A stretch of DNA of 64,000 bases from JANYLB01 sp963837715. GTDB taxonomy: Bacteria > Actinomycetota > Acidimicrobiia > IMCC26256 > JANYLB01. Under the pieces are notes generated by a model. The model had not been told where the DNA came from. It made no database searches and saw only the letters and a program-made list of their open reading frames with translations. The first letter of the stretch is position 1. The number at the start of each line of letters is the position of its first letter. Made by a program: the position numbers and the translations under genes. Shown here in pieces: positions 18,762-27,927 of this stretch. Location of the stretch: contig CAWIOF010000002.1 in NCBI GenBank assembly GCA_963837715.1, forward strand, positions 186,001 through 250,000, read 5' to 3'.

Positions 18762-19974
18762 TCAGACGCTCCAGGGGTAGGCGTCGTCGGGCCAGTACAC
18801 GACGTTCTCACCCCGGAGATCGTCGATCTCGGCGTCGGAGTACTCGAGCCAGCCGAGGATCTCACGCGTGTGCTGGCCGACCATCGGTGGTGGCCCGGCG
18901 ATGTGGCCGGGCGTCTCCGAGAAGTCGATCAGCGTGCCGTACTGGCGCATCGTGCCCCATGAGCGGGTGCTCGTACTCGGCGACGAGGCCGAGTCGCTCG
19001 TTGTCGGCGTCGAAGAGCATGAGCTCACCGTCGTGGGTGTCGGTGGGGACCTGGCTCGGGACGCCGACGTCGGCGAACCGGCGCTGACCACGTGACCCCG
19101 GTCCGCGTCCGCGAACACCGGCTCGAGGAGCGCCTCGAGCTCGGCGCGGTTCGTGCGTCGATCGGCGGCGGTCGCGTAGCGCGGGTCGTCGGCGAGCTCG
19201 GGGAGACCGAGGGCCTCGCAGAGCGCGACCCAGTGCGCCGGCTTCACCGCGGCGATCTGGATGTAGCCGCCGTCGGACGTCGGGTAGAGCCGGTAGCAGG
19301 CGTCGATGCCGTGCTGGCCCTTGTCGAGGTGCGGGCGTTCGACCGGCTGCACCGTCGACGAGCATGGCGTCGGCCTCGAGCACCGCGGCACCGTCGAGCA
19401 GCGACGTCCACAGCTCCTGGCCCTCGCCGGTCTTGCGCTGGTGGTACAGCGCGGCGAGGCAGCCGACGACCGAGAGCATCGCGTTGGCGGTGTCGGTCAT
19501 CCCGAACCGCAGGTACAGCGGCGGGTTGCCCTCCTGCACCGGCCCGGCGTCGTACTCGATGCCGGCCGCGGCCTGGAAGAGCGGGTCGAGTCCGCCGAAG
19601 CGCGCGAGCGGACCTTCGAGCCCGTAGGCCCACGTGTTGCAGTAGACGACGTCTTCGTTGACCGCCTTGCAGTCGTCGTACGCGATCCGCAGCTTCTTCG
19701 CGACGCCGGCGGTCATGTTGTGGTGCACGATGTCGGCCCGCTCGATGAGTCGGAGCGCGACCTCGTGGCCGCGTTCGGTCTTCAGGTCGAGCGCGATGTC
19801 GCGCTTGCCGCGCTGGCAGCCGAAGAACGGCTTGTTCACCGCCCGCATGCCGTCGCCGGTGATCGGTTCGACCTTGATCACGTTCGCGCCGAGGTCGCCG
19901 ATGACCATCGGTCCGAACGGACCGGCGAGGTACTGGCCGAAGTCGACGAGCGTCACACCCTCGAGCGCGTTCAT
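18762..19974 (-). CDS. CaiB/BaiF-family CoA transferase, frameshifted
   Basis: A class III CoA-transferase of about 403 residues. It opens MNALEGVTLVDFGQYLAGPF and continues ANVIKVEPITGDGMR and RGKRDIALDLKTERGHEVAL, with NTWAYGLEGPLARFGGLDPL preceding the TDTANAMLSVVGCLAALYHQ helix, and ends GQHTREILGWLEYSDAEIDD LR. The catalytic Asp of this family lies shortly after ALDLK in the large domain. Three frame changes occur (near 19350, 19087 and 18958), one of them apparently a deletion. The start overlaps the previous CaiB gene as ATGA, so the two probably work together, as heteromeric or sequential CoA transferases. Confidence 0.83.
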
Positions 19975-21169
19975 CGACCCGCTCCCGTGATGCCCGCTCC
20001 GGTGATCGAGGCGATCTGTTCCGGGGTGTAGCCGAGCTCGCCGAAGATCTCGTCGTTGTGCTGGCCGACGCGCGGCCGGGGGCCCTGGATCGCGCCGGGT
20101 GTGCCGAGCAGGTGGATGGGCACCCCGATCTGGGTGGTCGTCCCGAGGTCGGGATCCTCGACCGTCGCGACCATGTCGTTCGCAACGAGCTGCGGATGCG
20201 GGCTCGCCGCTGCCGCCGAGCGCGCTCCTCCATGCTGATCACCGGCTCGACTGCGTGGTTGTTGGCTCGCGGAACTCCTCCACCAAGGTGTCGCCGTCGC
20301 GCTCCTTGTAGGCGACCCGGCGGCGGGGCGTGAACTGCGCCCGCTCCTCCTCGGAGAGCATCGCGAAGCGCTCGTTGTCGGACGGGTCGCCCTCGAGGCC
20401 GATGAGGTCGTCCTGGCTGCGGATCGGGGTGAGGCCGCTCATGATGCACGTGTGGACCCAGTCGCCGCTCTCCACCTCGAAGAGGAACTCCTGGTGGACG
20501 CCCGGCGGGTGCGACTTGCTCATCACCTCGTGGTAAGTCGGCCTTCGCGTGCTCGACGTGCGACCAGATCTGCGTCGTGTAGAGCAGCACGCCCTGGAGC
20601 AACGAGGTGCGGACGTGCTGGCCGCGACCGGTCTCCTCGCGGGCGACGAGCGCGGCGAGGATGCCCGTCGGCACGAGGAACATCGCGGCGACGCTCGGGA
20701 GGGGGAGCGCGAGGAAGATCGGCCCGAGCCGCCAACCCGGCTGCTCCCACTGCTGGCCGCCGCTCGCCTGGACGAGCGCGTCGTAGCCGGGTTGGTCGGC
20801 GAGGCGGTGGCCCTCGGGGTAGGCGGGGCACGACGCGTAGATCAGGCGGGGGTTGCGGGCGTGCAGGGCGTCGAACCCGATCCCGAGTCGGTCGGTGACG
20901 CCGGGCCGGAAGGTCTCGACCACCACGTCGGCGTCGTCGGCGAGGCGGTGGAACGCCTCGAGTCCCTCGGGCGCTTGAGGTCGATCGTGACGGCCCGTCG
21001 GGAGCGGTTCCAGACCGCGTGGCCGCTGTAGTCGCGGAACGGGATCACCGCCGGGAGGCTCGACCTTGATCACGTCGGCGCCCTGCTCGGCCAGCAGCAG
21101 CACGCCCATCGAGCCCGCGATGCCCCACGACAGGTCGAGCACCCGCACGCCGTCCAACGCTCCCGGCAT
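19971..21169 (-). CDS. CaiB/BaiF-family CoA transferase, frameshifted
   Basis: A second class III CoA-transferase of about 399 residues, upstream of and coupled to the first. It starts MPGALDGVRVLDLSWGIAGS at ATG 21169, with GADVIKVEPPGG, then PFRDYSGHAVWNRSRRAVTI, VVVETFRPGVTDRLGIGFDA and a C-terminal VGQHNDEIFGELGYTPEQI. Frames change near 21055, 20970, 20535, 20265 and 20215, both insertions and at least one lost G. The intact pieces cover the whole family length. The promoter region carries a TGACAC-CC-GTGTCA palindrome. Confidence 0.8.
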
Positions 21170-21212
21170 CCTGATCCCCCTCGGTAGAGACGGAGGATCA
21201 TCGCGCAAACCC

Positions 21213-21226
21213 TGACACCCGTGTCA
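21213..21226. promoter_or_regulatory. Palindrome TGACAC-CC-GTGTCA upstream of CaiB pair
   Basis: Perfect 6-bp arms lie 44 nt upstream of the CaiB/BaiF start, in the 143-nt gap before the amidohydrolase stop. The position suits repression. A similar string (TGACGCCCGTGTCA) occurs at 43838. I see nothing else in this gap. Confidence 0.4.
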
Positions 21227-21312
21227 CGTCGGCGAACGACGTTTGGCGTCGCACGCGCAGGATATGGCTGCACCCACCGACGCCGAAGCCGCTCGGGGTT
21301 GGGTCGCCCGGG

Positions 21313-22599
21313 TCAGGCGGTGGCGCGGGCGGCGAGCTCGCCGAGGCTCGGGAGGCCGGTGCGCTCGTAGCGACCCTGGTCCATGGAGCGGGTGGCGACG
21401 TCGTGGCCGGCGACCTCGGCCCGGAGCGCGCCGACGGTGCAGTCGGCCTTCGCCCGGTGCTCGAACGGATCGAAGCGGTACCAGCGCATGGCGTTCTCGT
21501 GGGTGATCTTGTCGAGATCGGCGCGCGGCACGTCGTACTTCGCCGCCATGGTCACCAGCTCCTCGGGCGCGGTCGGCCACGAGGAGTCGGAGTGGGGGTA
21601 GTCCTGCTCCCAGCAGATGTTGTCGATGCCGATGTCGTTGCGGAGCGCGAGCCCGATGGGGTCGGCGATGAAGCACGTGAGGATGTGCTCACGGAAGACG
21701 TCGGACGGGAGCTGGTCGCCGAAGTCCTGACCGGTCCACGCGTGGTGCATGTCGTAGGTGCGGTCGAGGCGGTCGAGGAAGTACGGGATCCAGCCGGTGC
21801 CGCCCTCGGAGAGCGCGACCTTCATGTCGGGGAACTCCTTGAACACGCGCGACCACACGAGGTCGGCCGCCGCCATGCAGATGTTCATGGGCTGCAGCGT
21901 GATCATCACGTCCATCGGCGCGTCGGGTGCGGTGACCGCGAGCTGGCCCGACGATCCGAGGTGGACGTTGAGGATCGTCCCTTCCTCCACGAGCGCACGC
22001 CACATCGGGTCCCAGTGGTCGCTGTGGAAGCTGGGCAGGCCGAGCGCGGCGGGGTTCTCGGTGAACGTCATCGAGTGGCAACCCTTGGCCGCGACGCGCC
22101 GGATCTCCTGCGCGCACAGCTCGGGGTCCCACAGGATCGGCAGCGCCATCGGGATCATCCGACCGGGATGCGTGCCGCACCAGGCGTCGATGTGCCAGTC
22201 GTTGTAGGCCCGGGTGACGGCGAGCGCGACGTCTTTGTCGTCGACGTTGGCGAACAGTCGACCCGAGAACGACGGGAACGACGGGAAGCACATGCAGGCG
22301 AGCACGCCGCCCGCGCTCATGTCCTTCACCCGCTCGTCGATGTCGTAGCAACCGGGCCGCATCTCCTCGAAGGAGGTGGGGTTGATCCCGTACTCCTCCC
22401 GGGGCCGACCGGCCACGGCGTTGAGGCCGATGTTGGGGATCTCGGAGCCGTTGAACACCCAGACGTCGTTGCCGGCGTCGGTGTGCACGACCTTGGGCGC
22501 GAGGTCGGCGTACTTGGCGGGGAGGCGACCCTCGAACATGTCGGGGGGCTCCACGACATGGTCGTCGACGCTGATGAAGATCATGTCCTCGACCGACAC
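21313..22599 (-). CDS. Amidohydrolase family protein (amidohydrolase_2)
   Basis: Full-length metal-dependent hydrolase of 428 residues, with IFISVDDHVVEPPDMFEGRL, MRPGCYDIDERVKDM, LACMCFPSFPSFSGRLFANV, LNVHLGSSG, SEGGTGWIPYFLDRLDRTY and WEQDYPHSDSSWP. I chose GTG 22599 because AAGGAG lies 7 nt upstream; an ATG at 22584 would leave that site unused. A TAGACT -10-like element and a 9-bp-arm inverted repeat sit just upstream. Its closest relatives in this window are the genes at 3 and 5539. It follows the crotonase gene by 39 nt on the same strand, with its own apparent promoter. Confidence 0.87.
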   Translation of the reverse strand: MSVEDMIFISVDDHVVEPPDMFEGRLPAKYADLAPKVVHTDAGNDVWVFNGSEIPNIGLNAVAGRPREEYGINPTSFEEMRPGCYDIDERVKDMSAGGVLACMCFPSFPSFSGRLFANVDDKDVALAVTRAYNDWHIDAWCGTHPGRMIPMALPILWDPELCAQEIRRVAAKGCHSMTFTENPAALGLPSFHSDHWDPMWRALVEEGTILNVHLGSSGQLAVTAPDAPMDVMITLQPMNICMAAADLVWSRVFKEFPDMKVALSEGGTGWIPYFLDRLDRTYDMHHAWTGQDFGDQLPSDVFREHILTCFIADPIGLALRNDIGIDNICWEQDYPHSDSSWPTAPEELVTMAAKYDVPRADLDKITHENAMRWYRFDPFEHRAKADCTVGALRAEVAGHDVATRSMDQGRYERTGLPSLGELAARATA

Positions 22600-22615
22600 G
22601 GCGGGCTCCTTCGCG

Positions 22616-22637
22616 ACTTTGAACGGCGGTTCAAAGT
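22616..22637. promoter_or_regulatory. Perfect inverted repeat ACTTTGAAC-GGCG-GTTCAAAGT (operator)
   Basis: Nine-base arms around a 4-nt spacer sit between the crotonase stop and the amidohydrolase ribosome site. The complementary-strand TAGACT at 22635-22640 could be the -10, so a bound repressor would cover the transcription start. The centre GAAC-N4-GTTC is shared with sites at 17949 and 38525. Confidence 0.65.
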
Positions 22638-23414
22638 CTATCGGGGGCCACGCTCGCCGATCCGGGCGCGGAGCGCGGCGACCCGCTCGGCGAAGAACGG
22701 CTGGGCCATCGACCACTCCTGGGCCTCGCGCTCGACGGCCCGGGCGGTCGCGGGGTCGACTCCAGGGGCGCTGCGGTCGAGGGACTCCTTGGCCTTCCGG
22801 ACGAGCTCGGGCGGTCGGCTCGCGACCCGGGCCGCGTAGCGCTCGGCAGTGGCGAGGAGGTCACCCGACGGGACGCACCGCCACGCGAGCCCTGCCGTCA
22901 CGGCCTCTTCGCCGGTGAGCTGGTCGCCGCAGAGCGACAGCGCGGCCGCACCCTGGCGGCCGACGCGTTCGCGCAGACGTTGCAGGTGTCCGCCACCCGG
23001 GTGGATCCCCACGTCGAGGAACCGGGGATCGAAGCGCGCGTCAGGTGACGTGAGCACGACGTCGCACGCGAGCGGAAGGTTCACCCCGGCGCCGACGACC
23101 GCGCCGTCGACCACCGCGATCGTCGGGATCGGCGCGTCGGCGAGCGCGAGGAACCCCGCGTACGCGTCGTCGAGTGGATGGGTGGGAGCGAGGAGCTCAT
23201 CGAGCGAGCCGCCCGAGCAGAACACGGGAGGCGCGGCGGTCAGGACCAGCGCGGTGGCTCCCTCGGTCAACGCGGCGCCGACCGCCGCGGCCAGTTGGAG
23301 GCTGAGCTCCGGCGACAGGGCGTTGCGGGTCGCCGGATCGTCGAGGTGCACGCGGGCGGTGCTGCCGTCGACATCGAGGCGCACGAGGGAGTCGGAGACG
23401 GGCTGGGAGTCCAT
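22638..23414 (-). CDS. Enoyl-CoA hydratase/isomerase family protein
   Basis: A 258-residue crotonase. It has VRLDVDGSTARVHLDDPATR at the N-terminus, oxyanion-hole elements ALVLTAAPPVFCSGGSLDEL and TIAVVDGAVVGAGVNLPLA, then RFLDVGIHPGGGHLQRLRER and AVTAGLAWRCVP. Position 139, where hydratases carry a catalytic Glu, reads IHPGGG, so hydratase chemistry is uncertain and isomerase or thioesterase-like activity is possible. ATG at 23414. It is divergent from the NIPSNAP-like gene, with only 58 nt between starts and a motif shared with the P450 promoter at 38516. Confidence 0.87.
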   Translation of the reverse strand: MDSQPVSDSLVRLDVDGSTARVHLDDPATRNALSPELSLQLAAAVGAALTEGATALVLTAAPPVFCSGGSLDELLAPTHPLDDAYAGFLALADAPIPTIAVVDGAVVGAGVNLPLACDVVLTSPDARFDPRFLDVGIHPGGGHLQRLRERVGRQGAAALSLCGDQLTGEEAVTAGLAWRCVPSGDLLATAERYAARVASRPPELVRKAKESLDRSAPGVDPATARAVEREAQEWSMAQPFFAERVAALRARIGERGPR

Positions 23415-23439
23415 GGGCCGAAGCTTGTCACTGAGGTAG

Positions 23440-23453
23440 CGTTCAACGCACTG
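23440..23453 (-). promoter_or_regulatory. 14-nt motif CAGTGCGTTGAACG in a divergent promoter
   Basis: The reverse complement of these bases is identical over 14 nt to 38516-38529 upstream of the P450. Here it lies between divergent starts at 23414 and 23473. It may be a -35 region containing TTGAAC, or a regulator site. Confidence 0.35.
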
Positions 23454-23472
23454 AAGGGTGGTTCTCGAGGCC

Positions 23473-24211
23473 ATGGCGAACGACAAGATCTACATCCACG
23501 AGTTCATCGACATCCGCGGTCCGCACCGGGCGCAGTACATGCACCACATGACCGCGAACTGGGTCCCCGTGGCGATCGAGGAGCGGAACCAGCAGTGTTT
23601 CGGCGTCTGGGGCACGGTCGGTTCGACCGGTCGGTGGCCCGAGGTCGTGAACATCTGGGAGCTCGACGGGTGGGACGGCCTCGCCGCGAACTTCGAGCAC
23701 GAGCTGTCGCACGCCTCGCTCCAGGACCCGTCGCTCGCCGCGTGGTGGGCGAAGGCTGCCGAGTTCCGTCGCGGTGGAGTCGACCGCATCCTCGTTCCGG
23801 CACCCTGGACCCGTTCCATCGACGAGCTGCTGGCCGACGGGCATCCGGGGCGCGACCTATGCCCACGAGCTCGTCACGCTCCCGCCCGGCAGCTCGACCG
23901 ACTACCTCGACGCGCTCCGCGACATCGGCCAGGCCGCGGTCGAGCGGCTCGGCCTCACGCTCGTGGGCGCGTTCGAGGTCGCCATGATCAGCGACTCCGA
24001 GTGCATCGCGATCTGGGCGATCCCCGACTGGCCGACGTGGATCGCCTACGAGCAGGCGCAGCGGGGCCCGGAGCTCACCGCGTGGCGTCACGCGCTCGCC
24101 GACCTGGGGGCGACGTGGGAACGCAGCCTCCTGATCGACGCCCCGCTCTCACCGCTCCGCATCGGCCGCCAGCCCGCGGAGTCGGACCGACTCCCGCTCG
24201 AGGAACTCTGA
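23473..24211 (+). CDS. NIPSNAP/EthD-like dimeric alpha-beta barrel protein, one frameshift
   Basis: About 245 residues in two ferredoxin-like halves. The first half begins MANDKIYIHEFIDIRGPHRA and has VVNIWELDGWDGLAANFEHE. The second begins ATYAHELVTLPPGSSTDYLD and has CIAIWAIPDWPTWIAYEQAQ. Such proteins accompany catabolic enzymes as stress-responsive barrels or small-molecule-binding enzymes. A +1 shift near 23850 separates the halves; removing it leaves 246 codons. The TGATG junction links it to the following SDR, so it heads a four-gene operon ending at 26959. Confidence 0.72.
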
Positions 24212-25056
24212 TGAGTCTCGAGGGCGCGAAGGTCCTGGTCGTGGGCGCATCGGCGGGGATCGGTCGCGCGCTCGGCGTCGGCGCGGTCCGGGCGGGTGCC
24301 GACGTGGTGTTCGCGGCCCGACGCAGGGAACGCCTCGACGATGCGGTGGCCGAAGCCGGTGGCGGGCACGCGGTGGTGCTCGATGTGTGCGACGAAGCCG
24401 GCATCCCGGCCGCGATCGACGAAGCAGTCGCGGTGCTCGGTGGACTCGACGTGGTGGTGCAGGCGGCGGGAGTCGCGCGACTCGCGCGCTTCACCGATGT
24501 CGACGCCGCGCAGTGGCGCGAGGCGATGGACACGAACGTCGTCGGTCCCGCCTTGGTCACCCGTGCGGCGCTCCCGCACCTCCCCGCGAGCGCCCTGGTC
24601 GTCTTCTGCTCGTCGACCACCGACGAGCAACCGCGGTGGGGGCTCGCGGCCTACGGCGCGAGCAAGGCCGCGCTGAACCGAGTCGTCGACGCCTTCCGGG
24701 CCGAGCGGCCCGACGTGCGCTTCATGCGTGCCGTCATCGGGAGCACGATCGGGACCGAGTTCGGCGACGCGTTCGACGGGCCGCTGCTCGAGGAGGCGTT
24801 CGCGCGCTGGATCGTCGGCGCCCAGAGCACCGCCAAGATGATGACGACCGACGATCTCGCCCCCGTCGTGCTCGATGTGCTCGCCACGTTGCGAGCCCAT
24901 CCCGAGGTCGATCTCCCGCGCATCGACCTCGAGCCCACCGGTGGCCCCCTCACCGTCCCACCCACCCCCGACGTGATCGCCACCGCGTACGACGCCCTCG
25001 CCACCGAGATCACGGCCAAGACCCAGGCGGACGGGACCCAGGCGGACGGGCGATGA
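24211..25056 (+). CDS. SDR family oxidoreductase
   Basis: A 281-residue classical short-chain dehydrogenase with VLVVGASAGIGRALGVGAVR, a VVQAAGVARLARF strand, MDTNVVGPALVTRAALPHL, and the catalytic Ser/Tyr/Lys set in VVFCSSTTDEQPRWGLAAYG followed by ASKAAL. The C-terminal extension after about residue 230 is Pro- and Thr-rich and ends with TQADGTQADGR, produced by an exact 15-bp tandem duplication. Its start overlaps the preceding stop and its stop overlaps the LLM start as ATGA, so it is the second gene of the operon. The substrate is unknown. Confidence 0.87.
   Translation: MSLEGAKVLVVGASAGIGRALGVGAVRAGADVVFAARRRERLDDAVAEAGGGHAVVLDVCDEAGIPAAIDEAVAVLGGLDVVVQAAGVARLARFTDVDAAQWREAMDTNVVGPALVTRAALPHLPASALVVFCSSTTDEQPRWGLAAYGASKAALNRVVDAFRAERPDVRFMRAVIGSTIGTEFGDAFDGPLLEEAFARWIVGAQSTAKMMTTDDLAPVVLDVLATLRAHPEVDLPRIDLEPTGGPLTVPPTPDVIATAYDALATEITAKTQADGTQADGR
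25021..25050 (+). repeat. Exact tandem duplication, 2 x 15 bp
   Basis: ACCCAGGCGGACGGG occurs twice in direct contact at the 3' end of the SDR gene, adding TQADG without disturbing the frame. It is a recent in-frame slippage event or a harmless tail variation. Confidence 0.9.
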
Positions 25057-26096
25057 ACTCCGTGCTCGACGAGCTCGGCTGCTACCTGTTGGCGGGTCAG
25101 CCCGACTCTTCGCGCGATCTCGTCGCCGAGGTGCGAGACGCCGAGGCCCTCGGCCTGGGCGCCGCGTTCATCTCGGAGCGATACAACAAGAAGGAAGCGG
25201 CCGTGCTGAGCGGCGCAGCGGGTGCGGTGAGCGAACGCATCCGGATCATCACCGCGGCGACGAACCACAACACGCGCCACCTCATGGTCACCGCCGGGTA
25301 CGTGCGGACCATGCAGAGCCTCACCGGCGGACGGTTCACGCTCGGCCTCGGGCGCGGCATCCCGGCGCTGCAGGACGTCTACGGCATCGATCGGATCACC
25401 ACGGCCCAGATGGAAGACGTGGCGTTGCTCCTGCGCCGACTCTTCCGGGGGGAGGTGATCTTCGGCCACGACGGACCGGCCGGCCGATACCCGGTGCTCC
25501 ACCTCGACTCGACCCTCGACGAGTACCTCCCGCTGGGCATCGTCGCGTTCGGTCCCGAGACCCTCGCGCTCGGCGGACGCTGCTTCGACGACGTCGTGCT
25601 CCACACCTACTTCACCGACGAGACCACGGTGCGGTGCATCCGCGCGGTGAAGACCGCCGCCGAACAGGCCGGCCGCGATCCCGACCAGGTCAAGGTCTGG
25701 TCGTGCTTCGCGACCATCGGCGACCACCTCGACGACGCGGCCCGACTGAAGAAGTCGGTCGGGCGACTCGGGACCTATCTCCAGGGGTACGGCGAGCTCC
25801 TCGTGCGCACCAACGGCTGGGATCCCGACGTGCTCCACCGGTTCCTCGACGATCCCGTCGTCAAGGGTGTCGCCGGCCTCGACGTCGTCGGCACCCCGGC
25901 CGAGCTCGAGCACGCGGCGACCCTCATCCCCGACGAGTGGCTGCGCGCCAGTGCCACCGGCACCCCCCGGGAGTGCGTCGGAGCGATCCGCAACCAACTC
26001 GACCTGGGCTGCGACGGCGTCATCCTCCACGGGTCCACCCCCGCCGAGCTCCGCCCGATCGTCGACGCCTACCGGGTGGAGGTCGGCCGTGGGTGA
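25053..26096 (+). CDS. LLM class F420-dependent oxidoreductase
   Basis: A 347-residue luciferase-like TIM-barrel oxidoreductase. Family features are LGLGAAFISERYNKKEAAVL, RIRIITAATNHNTRHLMVTA, MQSLTGGRFTLGLGRGIP and the C-terminal GTPRECVGAIRNQLDLGCDG. The GRFTLGLGRG strand fits F420-binding mycobacterial-type members, which reduce or oxidise alcohols, ketones and activated double bonds with coenzyme F420; an FMN-dependent monooxygenase is the alternative. It overlaps both neighbours by 4 nt within the operon of two SDRs and a NIPSNAP-like protein, suggesting a shared pathway of carbonyl redox steps. Confidence 0.88.
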   Translation: MNSVLDELGCYLLAGQPDSSRDLVAEVRDAEALGLGAAFISERYNKKEAAVLSGAAGAVSERIRIITAATNHNTRHLMVTAGYVRTMQSLTGGRFTLGLGRGIPALQDVYGIDRITTAQMEDVALLLRRLFRGEVIFGHDGPAGRYPVLHLDSTLDEYLPLGIVAFGPETLALGGRCFDDVVLHTYFTDETTVRCIRAVKTAAEQAGRDPDQVKVWSCFATIGDHLDDAARLKKSVGRLGTYLQGYGELLVRTNGWDPDVLHRFLDDPVVKGVAGLDVVGTPAELEHAATLIPDEWLRASATGTPRECVGAIRNQLDLGCDGVILHGSTPAELRPIVDAYRVEVGRG

Positions 26097-26959
26097 GCAC
26101 GCCGCGCGGTGCACCCGTGACGGCTGATTCGCTCGTCGGCGAAGCGACGGTCGGCGTCGTGACCGGAGCCGGGCGGGGGATGGGCCGGGCCTGCGCGGAG
26201 GTGCTCATCGGCGCGGTCGACTCGCTCGTGCTCGTGGACCGCGACGCCGACCTCGTGGCGGTCGCGGGCGACGAGCTCTTGTCGAGCGGCGCGACCGTGA
26301 CCCGGTTCGTGGCCGACGTGACCGATCGGGCCCGCCTCGACGAGCTCGCCCGCGTGGTGGCCGACCTCGGAACGTTCCGAGCTGTCGCGCACGCCGCGGG
26401 CATCTCGCCGACGATGGCCGACTGGCGTCGGATCTTCGCGGTCGACCTGGTGGGCTCCGCGCTGCTCCTCGACGCGCTCGTGCCGCTCGTGACCGACGGC
26501 TCGGCCGCGGTGTGCTTCGCGTCGATGGCGTCGCAGATCATGGTCCCGAACGCGGTCCCCGACGTCGATGTCGTGCTCGACGATCCGCTCGGGCCCGACT
26601 TCCTGGACCGCATCGCCGTCGCCGTCGGCGACGGCATCGAACACCCCGGCGTTGCCTACGGGTGGGCCAAGCGTGGCGTGCAACGTCTCGTGCAGCGCGA
26701 GGCGCTGCGGTGGGGGGCACGGGGTGGTCGGGTCTGTTCGGTGTCGCCGGGGATCATCGACACGCCACAGGGGAACCAGGAAGCCGCGGCCCAACCCGCG
26801 ATGGCCGGCCTCGTCGAGATGTCACCGGTGCAGCGCGTCGGCCGGCCCGAGGAGGTCGCCGACGTCGTCGCCTTCCTCCTCTCCGATCGGGCGTCGTTCG
26901 TCACCGGAACCGACCTGCTGGTCGACGGCGGCACCTGTGCCGCCCTCAACCTCAGCTGA
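26093..26959 (+). CDS. SDR oxidoreductase, 3-alpha-hydroxysteroid dehydrogenase-like
   Basis: About 288 residues. VGVVTGAGRGMGRACAEVLI is the cofactor motif, HAAGISPTMADWRRIFAVDL the NAG-like strand, and the active site is split as CFASMASQ and GVAYGWAKRGV. The roughly 40-residue insertion between the catalytic Ser and Tyr is typical of the 3-alpha-hydroxysteroid dehydrogenase/carbonyl reductase subgroup. RVGRPEEVADVVAFLLSDRA is the usual C-terminal helix. GTG 26093 (GTGA overlap, GGAGG upstream) is preferred to GTG 26117. It is last in the four-gene operon and convergent with another SDR across 92 nt that contain GTTCGGC/GCCGAAC, possibly a weak terminator. Confidence 0.83.
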   Translation: MSTPRGAPVTADSLVGEATVGVVTGAGRGMGRACAEVLIGAVDSLVLVDRDADLVAVAGDELLSSGATVTRFVADVTDRARLDELARVVADLGTFRAVAHAAGISPTMADWRRIFAVDLVGSALLLDALVPLVTDGSAAVCFASMASQIMVPNAVPDVDVVLDDPLGPDFLDRIAVAVGDGIEHPGVAYGWAKRGVQRLVQREALRWGARGGRVCSVSPGIIDTPQGNQEAAAQPAMAGLVEMSPVQRVGRPEEVADVVAFLLSDRASFVTGTDLLVDGGTCAALNLS

Positions 26960-27051
26960 CCCACATCGGTCGCCGCTCCCCACGACCATCCGGAGTTCGG
27001 CAGCGTTTCGGCACTCAGAGGACCAGAACGCGCCGAACGCGGCGGGGGGCG

Positions 27052-27927
27052 TCAGCCCAGGGGTCCTCCGTGGGCGGGGAGTGCACCGGCTTCGAGCTGT
27101 TCGGCGCGGTCGCGCAGCGTGGGACCCATCGACTCGCGGTCGATCATGATCACGAAGCTCTCGTCGCGGATCCCCTGGACGACGACCTGGGCGAGCTCGT
27201 CGAGGTCCTGGAACTTCAGCTCGTGCCCGCCCTTCTTCGCCATGGCCTCGAGGTCCTCGACGGTCATCGCCTTGGTCGCCCGCGGCTTCTCCCGTGCGAG
27301 CTCGGCGGGGCGGTTGCGGTCGGCGGTCCAGAGCCCGGTGCGGAGCAGTCCGCCCGACGGGTAGAAGACCGACGCCCGCAACGCGGTGCCCTCCGACTCG
27401 AGCTGGGCCGCGAGGCACTCGGTCACGCACGTCACCGCGGCCTTGCTCGCCGCGTAGACCGAGGCGGCGGGCATCGGTGAGATCCCGCCGTCGCCCGACG
27501 ACGTGTTCACCACGTGACCTTCCTCGCCGCCGTCGATCATCCGGGGGACGAACGCGAGGATCCCGTTGACGACGCCCATCACGTTGACGCCGTGGACCCA
27601 CTTCCAGTCGTTGACGGTCGTCTCCCACACCTTCGAAGACGGCGCGCCCACGCCGGCGTTGTTGCAGAGCAGGTGGCAGGCACCGAACTCCGCGTAGGTG
27701 GCCGCAGCGAGCGCCTCGACCGAATCGGCGTCGGACACATCGGTCACGACGCCGATCGCTTCCGCGCCACCGTCGCGCAGGCTGCTGGTCGCGGCCTCCA
27801 ACGCCGTCGCCTCGACGTCGGCGATGACGAGCTTCATGCCCTCGGCCGCGAGCGCTCGGGCCACCGCGAGGCCGATGCCGCTCGCACCGCCCGTGACGAC
27901 AGCGACCCGTCCGTCGAGCTGCTTCAT
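27052..27927 (-). CDS. SDR family oxidoreductase
   Basis: A 291-residue short-chain dehydrogenase with VAVVTGGASGIGLAVARALA, CNNAGVGAPSSKVWETTVND, VVNTSSGDGGISPMPAASVY followed by AASKAAV, and a long C-terminal tail (VEDLEAMAKKGGHELKFQDL) that may form an extra substrate lid. The ATG at 27927 overlaps the stop of the substrate-binding protein gene as ATGA, so this dehydrogenase is co-transcribed with the ABC importer and likely acts on its substrate or an early product. Confidence 0.88.
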   Translation of the reverse strand: MKQLDGRVAVVTGGASGIGLAVARALAAEGMKLVIADVEATALEAATSSLRDGGAEAIGVVTDVSDADSVEALAAATYAEFGACHLLCNNAGVGAPSSKVWETTVNDWKWVHGVNVMGVVNGILAFVPRMIDGGEEGHVVNTSSGDGGISPMPAASVYAASKAAVTCVTECLAAQLESEGTALRASVFYPSGGLLRTGLWTADRNRPAELAREKPRATKAMTVEDLEAMAKKGGHELKFQDLDELAQVVVQGIRDESFVIMIDRESMGPTLRDRAEQLEAGALPAHGGPLG